A stretch of 64,000 bases of DNA. It comes from Xylocopa sonorina. Lineage: Eukaryota; Arthropoda; Insecta; Hymenoptera; Apidae. A program made the position numbers and the translations under genes. A model generated the notes under the pieces. It worked only from the letters and a program-made list of their open reading frames with translations, did not search any database and had not been told where the DNA came from. Of the stretch, positions 52,453-64,000 are shown piece by piece (position 1 is the stretch's first letter; every line of letters begins with the position of its first letter). The DNA is taken from NCBI RefSeq assembly GCF_050948175.1, contig NC_135205.1, forward strand, positions 1-64,000, read 5' to 3'.

Positions 52453-55400
52453 CGTTTGCAGATGTCTACGTATAGAAGAAATAGAGTTCAAATGCTTCTT
52501 AAAACGAGATATTGCAACTCATATCTATGTTTCATGATAAGATATAATATTCATTGCGAAGTGTTATGCATTCCTCGTCTACGATTCAAATGAATGTAAA
52601 TGCGACACTTCCTTGCAAGGAAATATCGTTAACAGATGTCTACGTATAGAAGAAATAGAGTTCAAATGCTGCTTAAAACGAGATATTGCATCTCATATCT
52701 ATGTTTCATGATAAGATATAATATTCATTGCGAAGTGTTATGCATGCCTCGTCTACGATTCAAATGAATGCAAATGCGACACTTCCTTGCAAGGAAATAG
52801 CGTTTGCAGATGTGTACGTATCGAAGCAATAGAGTTCAAAATCTTCTTAAAACGCGATATCGCATCTCATTACTATGTTTCATGGTAAGATATAATATGA
52901 TTTGCGAAGTGTCATGTATTCCCCGTCTACACTTCAAATGAAAGTAAATGCGACACTTCCTTGCAAGGAAATAGAGTTTGCAGATGTCTACGTATCAAAG
53001 CAATAGAGTTCAAATGCATCTTAATACGAGATATTGCATCTCATATCTATGTTTCATGATAAGATATAATATTCATTGCGGAGTGTTATGCATTCCTCGT
53101 CTACGTTTCAAATGAAAGTAAATGCGACACTTCCTTGCAAGGAAATAGCGTTTGCAGATGTCTACGTATCGTAGCAATGGAGTTCTTATGTTTCTTAAAA
53201 CGCGATATTCCATCTCATTTCTATGTTTCACGGTAAGATATAATATGATTAGCGAAGTGTTATGCATTCCTCGTCTACACTTCAAATGAATGTGAATGCG
53301 ACACTTCCTCGTTAGGAAATAGCGTTTGCAGATGTCTACGTATCGTAGCAATAGAGTTCTTATGATTCTTAAAACGCGATATTCCATCTCATTTCTTTGT
53401 TTCATGGTAGGACATAATATGATTTGCGAAGTATCATGTATTCCTCGTCTACACTTCAAATGAATGTAAATGCGACACTTCCTTGCTAGGAAATAGCGTC
53501 TGCTGATATCTAGGTATCGTTGCAATAGAGTTCTAATGCTTCTTAGAACGCGATATCGCATCTCATTTCTATGTTTCATGGAAAGATATAATATTCATTG
53601 CGAAGTGTTATGCATTCCTCGTCTACGATTCAAATGAATCTAAATGCGACACTTCCTTGCAAGGAAATAGCGTTTGCAGATGTCTACGTATCGTAGCAAT
53701 AGAGTTCTTATTATTCTTAAAACGCGATATTGCATCTCATTTCTATGCTTCATGGTAAGATATAATATGATTTGCGAAGTGTTATGTATTCCTCGTCTAC
53801 ACTTCAAATGAATGTGAATGCGACACTTCCTCGCTAGGAAATAACGTCTGCAGATGTCTAGGTATCGTAGCAATAGAGTTCTAATGCTTCTTAAAATGCG
53901 ATATCGGATTTCATTTCTATGTTTCATGGTAAGATATAATATGATTTGCGAAGTGTCATGTATTCCTCTTCTACACTTCAAATGATTGTAAATGCGACAC
54001 TTCCTTGCTAGGAAATAGCGTCTGCAGATGTCTAGGTATCGTAGCAATAGAGTTCTAATGCTTCTTAAAACGAGATATTGCACCTCATTTCTACGTTTCA
54101 TGGTAAGATGTAATATGATTTGCGAAGTGTTATGTATTCCTCGTCTACACTTCAAATGAATGTAAATGCGACACTTGCTTGCAAGGAAATAGCGTTTGCA
54201 GATGTCCACGTATCGAAGCAATAGAGTTCAATGCTTCTTAAAACGCGATATTGCAACTCATATCTATGTTTCATGATAAGATATAATATTCATTGCGAAG
54301 TGTTATGCATTCCTCGTCTACGATTCAAATGAATGTAAATGCTACACTTCCTTGCAAGGAAATAGCGTTTGCAGATGTGTACGTATCGAAGCAATAGAGT
54401 TCAAATGCTTCTTAAAACGCGATATCGCATCTCATTAATATGTTTCATGGTAAGATATAATATGATTTGCGAAGTGTCATGTGTTCCTCGTCCACACTTC
54501 AAATGAATGTAAATGCGACACTTCCTTGCAAGGAAATAGCGTTTTGCAGATGTGTACGTATCGTAGCAATAGAGTTCTTATGATTCTTAAAACGCGATAT
54601 CGCATCTCATTTCTATGTTTCATGGTAAGGTATAATATGATTTGCGAAGTGTTATGTATTCCTCGTCTACACTTCAAATGAATGTGAATGCGACACTTCC
54701 TCGCTAGGAAATAGCGTTTGCAGATGTCTACGTATCGTAGCAATGGATTTCTGATGCTTCTTAGAACGCGATATCGCATCTCATTTCTATGTTTCATGGT
54801 AAGACATAATATGATTTGCGAAGTGTTATGTTTTCCTCGTCTACACTTCAAATGAATGTAAATGCGACACTTCCTTGCAAGGAAATAGCGCTTGCAGATG
54901 TCTACGTATCGAGGCAATAGAGTTCAAATGCTTCGTAAAACGAGATATTGCATCTCATACCTATGTTTCATGATAAGATATTATATTCATTGCGAAGTGT
55001 TATGCATTCCTCGTCTACGATTCAAATGAATGTAAATGCGACACTTCCTTGCAAGGAAAAAGCGTTTGCAGATGTGTACGTATCGTAGCAGTAGAGTTCT
55101 TATGATTCTTAAAACGCGATATCGCATATCATTTCTATGTTTCATGGTAAGGTATAATATGATTTGCGAAGTGTTATGTATTCCTCGTCTACACTTCAAA
55201 TGAATGTGAATGCGACACTTCCTCGCTAGGAAATAGCGTTTGCAGATGTCTACGTATCGTAGCAATAGATTTCTAATGCTTCTTAAAACGCGATATCTCA
55301 TCTCATTTCTATGTTTCATGGTAAGATATAATATGATTTGCGAAGTGTCACGTATTCCTCGTCTACACTTCAAATGAATGTAAATGCGACACTTCCTTGC

Positions 55401-58400
55401 TAGGAAATAGCGTCTGCAGATGTCTAGGTATCATAGCAGTAGTGTTCTAATGCTTCTTAAAACGCGATGTCGCATCTCATTTCTATGATTCATGGTAAGA
55501 TATAATATGATTTGCGAAGTGTTATGTATTCCTCGTCTACACTTCAAATGAATGTAAATGCGACACTTCCTTGTTAAGAAAGAGCGTCTGCAGATGTCTA
55601 GGTGTCGTAGCAATGGAGTTCTAATGCTACTTAAAACGCGATATCGCATCTCATTTCTACGTTACATGGTAAGATGTAATATGATTTGCGAAGTGTTATG
55701 TATTTCTCGTCTACACTTCAAATGAATGTAAATGTGACACTTCCTTGCATGGAAATATCGTTTGCAGATGTCTACGTATCGAAGCAATAAAGTTCAAATG
55801 CTTCTTAAAACGAGATATTGCAACTCATATCTATGTTTCATGATAAGATATAATATTCATTGCGAAGTGTTATGCATTCCTCGTCTACGATTCAAATGAA
55901 TGTAAATGCGACACTTCCTTGCAAGGAAATATCGTTTGCAGATGTCTACGTATAGAAGAAATAGAGTTCAAATGCTTCTTAAAACGAGATATTGCAACTC
56001 ATATCTATGTTTCATGATAAGATATAATATTCATTGCGAAGTGTTATGCATTCCTCGTCTACGATTCAAATGAATGTAAATGCGACACTTCCTTGCAAGG
56101 AAATATCGTTAACAGATGTCTACGTATAGAAGAAATAGAGTTCAAATGCTGCTTAAAACGAGATATTGCATCTCATATCTATGTTTCATGATAAGATATA
56201 ATATTCATTGCGAAGTGTTATGCATGCCTCGTCTACGATTCAAATGAATGCAAATGCGACACTTCCTTGCAAGGAAATAGCGTTTGCAGATGTGTACGTA
56301 TCGAAGCAATAGAGTTCAAAATCTTCTTAAAACGCGATATCGCATCTCATTACTATGTTTCATGGTAAGATATAATATGATTTGCGAAGTGTCATGTATT
56401 CCCCGTCTACACTTCAAATGAATGTAAATGCGACACTTCCTTGCAAGGAAATATCGTTTGCAGATGTCTACGTATAGAAGAAATAGAGTTCAAATGCTGC
56501 TTAAAACGAGATATTGCATCTCATATCTATGTTTCATGATAAGATATAATATTCATTGCGAAGTGTTATGCATTCCTCGTCTACGATTCAAATGAAAGTA
56601 AATGCGACACTTCCTTGCAAGGAAATAGCGTTTGCAGATGTCTACGTATCGTAGCAATAGAGTTCATATGATACTTAAAACGCGATATCGCATCTCATTT
56701 CTATGTTTCATGGTAAGATATAATATGATTTGCGAAGTGTCATGTATCCCTCGTCTACACTTCAAATGAATGTAAATGCGACACTTCCTTGCAAGGAAAT
56801 ATCGTTCGCAGATGTGTACGTATCGTAGCAATAGAGTTCTTATGATTCTTAAAACGCGATATCGCATCTCATTTCTATGTTTCATGGTAAGGTATAATAT
56901 GATTTGCGAAGTGTTATGTATTCCTCGTCTACACTTCAAATGAATGTGAATGCGACACTTCCTCGCTAGGAAATAGCGTTTGCAGATGTCTACGTATCGT
57001 AGCAATGGATTTCTGATGCTTCTTAGAACGCGATATCGCATCTCATTTCTATGTTTCATGGTAAGACATAATATGATTTGCGAAGTGTTATGTTTTCCTC
57101 GTCTACACTTCAAATGAATGTAAATGCGACACTTCCTTGCAAGGAAATAGCGCTTGCAGATGTCTACGTATCGAGGCAATAGAGTTCAAATGCTTCGTAA
57201 AACGAGATATTGCATCTCATACCTATGTTTCATGATAAGATATTATATTCATTGCGAAGTGTTATGCATTCCTCGTCTACGATTCAAATGAATGTAAATG
57301 CGACACTTCCTTGCAAGGAAATAGCGTTTGCAGATGTGTACGTATCGTAGCAGTAGAGTTCTTATGATTCTTAAAACGCGATATCGCATATCATTTCTAT
57401 GTTTCATGGTAAGGTATAATATGATTTGCGAAGTGTTATGTATTCCTCGTCTACACTTCAAATGAATGTGAATGCGACACTTCCTCGCTAGGAAATAGCG
57501 TTTGCAGATGTCTACGTATCGTAGCAATAGATTTCTAATGCTTCTTAAAACGCGATATCTCATCTCATTTCTATGTTTCATGGTAAGATATAATATGATT
57601 TGCGAAGTGTCACGTATTCCTCGTCTACACTTCAAATGAATGTAAATGCGACACTTCCTTGCTAGGAAATAGCGTCTGCAGATGTCTAGGTATCATAGCA
57701 GTAGTGTTCTAATGCTTCTTAAAACGCGATATCGCATCTCATTTCTATGATTCATGGTAAGATATAATATGATTTGCGAAGTGTTATGTATTCCTCGTCT
57801 ACACTTCAAATGAATGTAAATGCGACACTTCCTTGTTAAGAAATAGCGTCTGCAGATGTCTAGGTGTCGTAGCAATGGAGTTCTAATGCTACTTAAAACG
57901 CGATATCGCATCTCATTTCTACGTTACATGGTAAGATGTAATATGATTTGCGAAGTGTTATGTATTTCTCGTCTACACTTCAAATGAATGTAAATGTGAC
58001 ACTTCCTTGCATGGAAATATCGTTTGCAGATGTCTACGTATCGAAGCAATAAAGTTCAAATGCTACTTAAAACGAGATATTGCAACTCATATCTATGTTT
58101 CATGATAAGATATAATATTCATTGCGAAGTGTTATGCATTCCTCGTCTACGATTCAAATGAATGTAAATGCGACACTTCCTTGCAAGGAAATATCGTTTG
58201 CAGATGTCTACGTATAGAAGAAATAGAGTTCAAATGCTTCTTAAAACGAGATATTGCAACTCATATCTATGTTTCATGATAAGATATAATATTCATTGCG
58301 AAGTGTTATGCATTCCTCGTCTACGATTCAAATGAATGTAAATGCGACACTTCCTTGCAAGGAAATATCGTTAACAGATGTCTACGTATAGAAGAAATAG

Positions 58401-61400
58401 AGTTCAAATGCTGCTTAAAACGAGATATTGCATCTCATATCTATGTTTCATGATAAGATATAATATTCATTGCGAAGTGTTATGCATTCCTCGTCTACGA
58501 TTCAAATGAATGCAAATGCGACACTTCCTTGCAAGGAAATAGCGTTTGCAGATGTGTACGTATCGAAGCAATAGAGTTCAAAATCTTCTTAAAACGCGAT
58601 ATCGCATCTCATTACTATGTTTCATGGTAAGATATAATATGATTTGCGAAGTGTCATGTATTCCCCGTCTACACTTCAAATGAATGTAAATGCGACACTT
58701 CCTTGCAAGGAAATATCGTTTGCAGATGTCTACGTATAGAAGAAATAGAGTTCAAATGCTGCTTAAAACGAGATATTGCATCTCATATCTATGTTTCATG
58801 ATAAGATATAATATTCATTGCGAAGTGTTATGCATTCCTCGTCTACGATTCAAATGAAAGTAAATGCGACACTTCCTTGCAAGGAAATAGCGTTTGCAGA
58901 TGTCTACGTATCGTAGCAATAGAGTTCATATGATACTTAAAACGCGATATCGCATCTCATTTCTATGTTTCATGGTAAGATATAATATGATTTGCGAAGT
59001 GTCATGTATCCCTCGTCTACACTTCAAATGAATGTAAATGCGACACTTCCTTGCAAGGAAATATCGTTCGCAGATGTGTACGTATCGTAGCAATAGAGTT
59101 CTTATGATTCTTAAAACGCGATATCGCATCTCATTTCTATGTTTCATGGTAAGGTATAATATGATTTGCGAAGTGTTATGTATTCCTCGTCTACACTTCA
59201 AATGAATGTGAATGCGACACTTCCTCGCTAGGAAATAGCGTTTGCAGATGTCTACGTATCGTAGCAATGGATTTCTGATGCTTCTTAGAACGCGATATCG
59301 CATCTCATTTCTATGTTTCATGGTAAGACATAATATGATTTGCGAAGTGTTATGTTTTCCTCGTCTACACTTCAAATGAATGTAAATGCGACACTTCCTT
59401 GCAAGGAAATAGCGCTTGCAGATGTCTACGTATCGAGGTAATAGAGTTCAAATGCTTCGTAAAACGAGATATTGCATCTCATACCTATGTTTCATGATAA
59501 GATATTATATTCATTGCGAAGTGTTATGCATTCCTCGTCTACGATTCAAATGAATGTAAATGCGACACTTCCTTGCAAGGAAATAGCGCTTGCAGATGTG
59601 TACGTATCGTAGCAGTAGAGTTCTTATGATTCTTAAAACGTGATATCGCATATCATTTCTATGTTTCATGGTAAGGTATAATATGATTTGCGAAGTGTTA
59701 TGTATTCCTCGTCTACACTTCAAATGAATGTGAATGCGACACTTCCTCGCTAGGAAATAGCGTTTGCAGATGTCTACGTATCGTAGCAATAGATTTCTAA
59801 TGCTTCTTAAAACGCGATATCTCATCTCATTTCTATGTTTCATGGTAAGATATAATATGATTTGCGAAGTGTCACGTATTCCTCGTCTACACTTCAAATG
59901 AATGTAAATGCGACACTTCCTTGCTAGGAAATAGCGTCTGCAGATGTCTAGGTATCATAGCAGTAGTGTTCTAATGCTTCTTAAAACGCGATATCGCATC
60001 TCATTTCTATGATTCATGGTAAGATATAATATGATTTGCGAAGTGTTATGTATTCCTCGTCTACACTTCAAATGAATGTAAATGCGACACTTCCTTGTTA
60101 AGAAATAGCGTCTGCAGATGTCTAGGAGCCGTAGCAATGGAGTTCTAATGCTACTTAAAACGCGATATAGCATCTCATTTCTACGTTACATGGTAAGATG
60201 TAATATGATTTGCGAAGTGTTATGTATTTCTCGTCTACACTTCAAATGAATGTAAATGTGACACTTCCTTGCATGGAAATATCGTTTGCAGATGTCTACG
60301 TATCGAAGCAATAAAGTTCAAATGCTTCTTAAAACGAGATATTGCAACTCATATCTATGTTTCATGATAAGATATAATATTCATTGCGAAGTGTTATGCA
60401 TTCCTCGTCTACGATTCAAATGAATGTAAATGCGACACTTCCTTGCAAGGAAATATCGTTTGCAGATGTCTACGTATAGAAGAAATAGAGTTCAAATGCT
60501 GCTTAAAACGAGATATTGCATCTCATATCTATGTTTCATGATAAGATATAATATTCATTGCGAAGTGTTATGCATTCCTCGTCTACGATTCAAATGAAAG
60601 TAAATGCGACACTTCCTTGCAGGGAAATAGCGTTTGCAGATGTCTACGTATCGTAGCAATAGAGTTCATATGTTACTTAAAACGCGATATCGCATCTCAT
60701 TTCTATGTTTCATGGTAAGATATAATATGATTTGCGAAGTGTCATGTATCCCTCGTCTACACTTCAAATGAATGTAAATGCGACACTTCCTTGTTAGGAA
60801 ATAGCGTCTGCAGTTGTCTAGGTATCGTAGCAATAGAATTCTAATGCTTCTTAAAACGCGATATCGCATCTCATTTCTATGTTTCATGGTAAGATATAAT
60901 ATGATTTGCGAAGTGTCATGTATTCCTCGCCTACACTTCAAATGAATGTAAATGCGACACTTCCTTGTTAGGAAATAGCGTCTGCAGATGTCTAGGTATC
61001 GAAGCAATAGAGTTCAAAAGCTTCTTAAAACGCGATATCGCATCTCATTACTATGTTTCATGGTAAGATATAATATGATTTGCGAAGTGTCATGTATTCC
61101 CCGTCTACACTTCAAATGAATGTAAATGCGACACTTCCTTGCAAGGAAATATCGTTTGCAGATGTCTACGTATAGAAGAAATAGAGTTCAAATGCTGCTT
61201 AAAACGAGATATTGCATCTCATATCTATGTTTCATGATAAGATATAATATTCATTGCGAAGTGTTATGCATTCCTCGTCTACGATTCAAATGAAAGTAAA
61301 TGCGACACTTCCTTGCAAGGAAATAGCGTTTGCAGATGTCTACGTATCGTAGCAATAGAGTTCATATGATACTTAAAACGCGATATAGCATCTCATTTCT

Positions 61401-64000
61401 ATGTTTCATGGTAAGATATAATATGATTTGCGAAGTGTCATGTATCCCTCGTCTACACTTCAAATGAATGTAAATGCGACACTTCCTTGTTAGGAAATAG
61501 CGTCTGCAGTTGTCTAGGTATCGTAGCAATAGAGTTCTAATGCTTCTTAAAACGCGATATCGCATCTCATTTCTATGTTTCATGGTAAGATATAATATGA
61601 TTTGCGAAGTGTCATGTATTCCTCGCCTACACTTCAAATGAATGTAAATGCGACACTTCCTTGTTAAGAAATAGCGTCTGCAGATGTCTAGGTGTCGTAG
61701 CAATAGAGTTCTAATGCTACTTAAAACGCGATATCGCATCTCATTTCTACGTTACATGGTAAGATGTAATATGATTTGCGAAGTGTTATGTATTTCTCGT
61801 CTACACTTCAAATGAATGTAAATGTGACAATTCCTTGCATGGAAATATCGTTTGCGGATGTCTACGTATCGAAGCAATAAAGTTCAAATGCTTCTTAAAA
61901 CGAGATATTGCAACTCATATCTATGTTTCATGATAAGATATAATATTCATTGCGAAGTGTTATGCATTCCTCGTCTACGATTCAAATGAATGTAAATGCG
62001 ACACTTCCTTGCAAGGAAATATCGTTAACAGATGTCTACGTATAGAAGAAATAGAGTTCAAATGCTGCTTAAAACGAGATATTGCATCTCATATCTATGT
62101 TTCATGATAAGATATAATATTCATTGCGAAGTGTTATGCATTCCTCGTCTACGATTCAAATGAAAGTAAATGCGACACTTCCTTGCAAGGAAATAGCGTT
62201 TGCAGATGTCTACGTATCGTAGCAATAGAGTTCATATGATACTTAAAAAGCGATATCGCATCTCATTTCTATGTTTCATGGTAAGATATAATATGATTTG
62301 CGAAGTGTCATGTATCCCTCGTCTACACTTCAAATGAATGTAAATGCGACACTTCCTTGTTAGGAAATAGCGTCTGCAGTTGTCTAGGTATCGTAGCAAT
62401 AGAGTTCTAATGCTTCTTAAAACGGGATATCGCATCTCATTTCTATGTTTCATGGTAAGATATAATATGATTTGCGAAGTGTCATGTATTCCTCGCCTAC
62501 ACTTCAAATGAATGTAAATGCGACACTTCCTTGTTAGGAAATAGCGTCTGCAGATGTCTAGGTATCGTAGCAATAGAGTTCTAATGCTTCTTAAAACGCG
62601 ATATCGCATCTCATTTCTACGTTTCATGGTAAGATGTAATATGATTTGCGAAGTGTTATGTATTTCTCGTCTACACTTCAAATGAATGTAAACGTGACAC
62701 TTCCTTGCAAGGAAATATCGTTCGCAGATGTCTACGTATCGAAGCAATAGAGTTCAAATGCTTCTTAAAACGAGATATTGCAACTCATATCTATGTTTCA
62801 TGATAAGATATAATATTCATTGCGAAGTGTTATGCATTCCTCGTCTACGATTCAAATGAATGCAAATGCGACACTTCCTTGCAAGGAAATAGCGTTTGCA
62901 GATGTGTACGTATCGAAGCAATAGAGTTCAAAATCTTCTTAAAACGCGATATCGCATCTCATTACTATGTTTCATGGTAAGATATAATATGATTTGCGAA
63001 GTGTCATGTATTCCCCGTCTACACTTCAAATGAATGTAAATGCGACACTTCCTTGCAAGGAAATATCGTTTGCAGATGTCTACGTATAGAAGAAATAGAG
63101 TTCAAATGCTGCTTAAAACGAGATATTGCATCTCATATCTATGTTTCATGATAAGATATAATATTCATTGCGAAGTGTTATGCATTCCTCGTCTACGATT
63201 CAAATGAATGTAAATGCGACACTTCCTTGCAAGGAAATAGCGTTTGCAGATGTCTACGTATCGTAGCAATAGAGTTCATATGATACTTAAAACGCGATAT
63301 CGCATCACATTTCTATGTTTCATGGTAAGATATAATATGATTTGCGAAGTGTCATGTATCCCTCGTCTACACTTCAAATGAATGTAAATGCGACACTTCC
63401 TTGTTAGGAAATAGCGTCTGCAGTTGTCTAGGTATCGTAGCAATAGATTTCTAATGCTTCTTAAAACGCGATATCGCACCTCATTTCTATGTTTCATGGT
63501 AAGATATAATATGATTTGCGAAGTGTCATGTATTCCTCGCCTACACTTCAAATGAATGTAAATGCGACACTTCCTTGTTAGGAAATAGCGTCTGCAGATG
63601 TCTAGGTATCGTAGCAATAGAGTTCTAATGCTTCTTAAAACGCGATATCGCATCTCATTTCTACGTTTCATGGTAAGATGTAATATGATTTGCGAAGTGT
63701 TATGTATTTCTCGTCTACACTTCAAATGAATGTAAACGTGACACTTCCTTGCAAGGAAATATCGTTCGCAGATGTCTACGTATCGAAGCAATAGAGTTCA
63801 AATGCTTCTTAAAACGAGATATTGCAACTCATATCTATGTTTCATGATAAGATATAATATTCATTGCGAAGTGTTATGCATTCCTCGTCTACGATTCAAA
63901 TGAATGTAAATGCTACACTTCCTTGCAAGGAAATAGCGTTTGCAGATGTGTACGTATCGAAGCAATAGAGTTCAAATGCTTCTTAAAACGCGATATCGCA
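52434..64000 (+). repeat. Right copy of the 11.57-kb segmental duplication, continuing beyond the window
   Basis: Reproduces 22162-33735 with all its internal structure: the last part of 20-monomer copy 1, one 20-monomer copy, 2.6 copies of the 13-monomer unit (starting near 54546, 56808, 59070) and the 4-6 monomer region. The final base still matches 33735, so the true length is unknown. Scattered single substitutions were noticed, e.g. ATTAGCGAAG near 53250, ATGTGTTCC near 54481, AGAAAGAGCG near 55577, TCTAGGAGCC near 60123 and TTAAAAAGCG near 62243, plus absence of the 7-bp insertion. Confidence 0.95.

Larger units (their letters stand above)
1..64000 (+). repeat. 174-bp satellite DNA array filling the whole window
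   Basis: Landmark words such as CATGGTAAG, GCGAAGTGT and CTTCAAATGAATG recur every 174 bp throughout, for example CATGG at 168, 342 and 516. All copies face the same way and I saw no inversion. Most monomers are exactly 174 bp, a minority 172-175 bp through small indels, giving about 368 monomers. Two neighbouring A monomers (169-342 and 343-516) differ at about ten positions; A and B family members differ at about twenty. No non-satellite sequence interrupts the array. Large homogeneous eukaryotic satellites with monomers near nucleosome length are typical of centromeric, pericentromeric or knob heterochromatin; assignment to a centromere is inference. The family and host species are not recognised. 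Confidence 0.98.

Noticed and set aside
1..64000. CRISPR array
   Set aside because: Repeats are contiguous 174-bp monomers without unique spacers, and no cas genes are present.
1..64000. CENP-B box (NTTCGNNNNANNCGGGN) in the monomer
   Set aside because: I found no TTCG followed by CGGG at the required distance on either strand in the A or B reference monomer.

Overview
The whole 64 kb window is one eukaryotic satellite DNA array. From the first base to the last it is a head-to-tail tandem array of a monomer of about 174 bp, roughly 368 copies, all in the same orientation. I found no gene, RNA gene, transposon, CRISPR array or unique spacer. One hand-counted monomer (169-342) is 37% G+C with ten CpG dinucleotides, so CpG is not depleted. 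Array size, monomer length and multi-level higher-order structure fit centromeric, pericentromeric or other constitutive heterochromatin of a eukaryote. I do not recognise the family and cannot name the species.

Two monomer families are interleaved. Family A (example 169-342) carries the EcoRV-type palindrome GCGATATCGC and is stop-free in one minus-strand frame, because 174 is 58 codons. Family B (example 22088-22261) differs at about 20 positions and carries stops in that frame. The many minus-strand open frames of 60-265 codons are runs of A monomers ended by a B monomer or an indel. I treat none as a gene.

The array is a mosaic of amplification blocks. Block 1 (1-14734) has a 5.57 kb (32-monomer) duplication and several partial 2.78 kb (16-monomer) spacings. 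Block 2 (14735-19408) is three nearly identical copies of a 9-monomer, 1566 bp unit. Block 3 (19202-26181) is a tandem pair of a 20-monomer, 3480 bp unit. It overlaps block 4 (24274-30150), about 2.6 copies of a 13-monomer, 2262 bp unit. Block 5 (30151-34920) mixes 4-, 5- and 6-monomer spacings. Block 6 (34921-52436) holds three related units offset by 6.26 and 5.2 kb, each containing an 11/12-monomer tandem pair. Block 7 (52434-64000) is a nearly exact second copy of 22162-33735, displaced by 30.27 kb and running off the right edge.

The monomer holds four short dyad-symmetric elements, including the 14-bp perfect palindrome TTCCTTGCAAGGAA. At least two block junctions (about 22682 and 52436) fall at or beside this palindrome. 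All boundaries were placed by eye and should be read as good to about 10-30 bp. Identity statements come from comparing copies by eye, not from a computed alignment.
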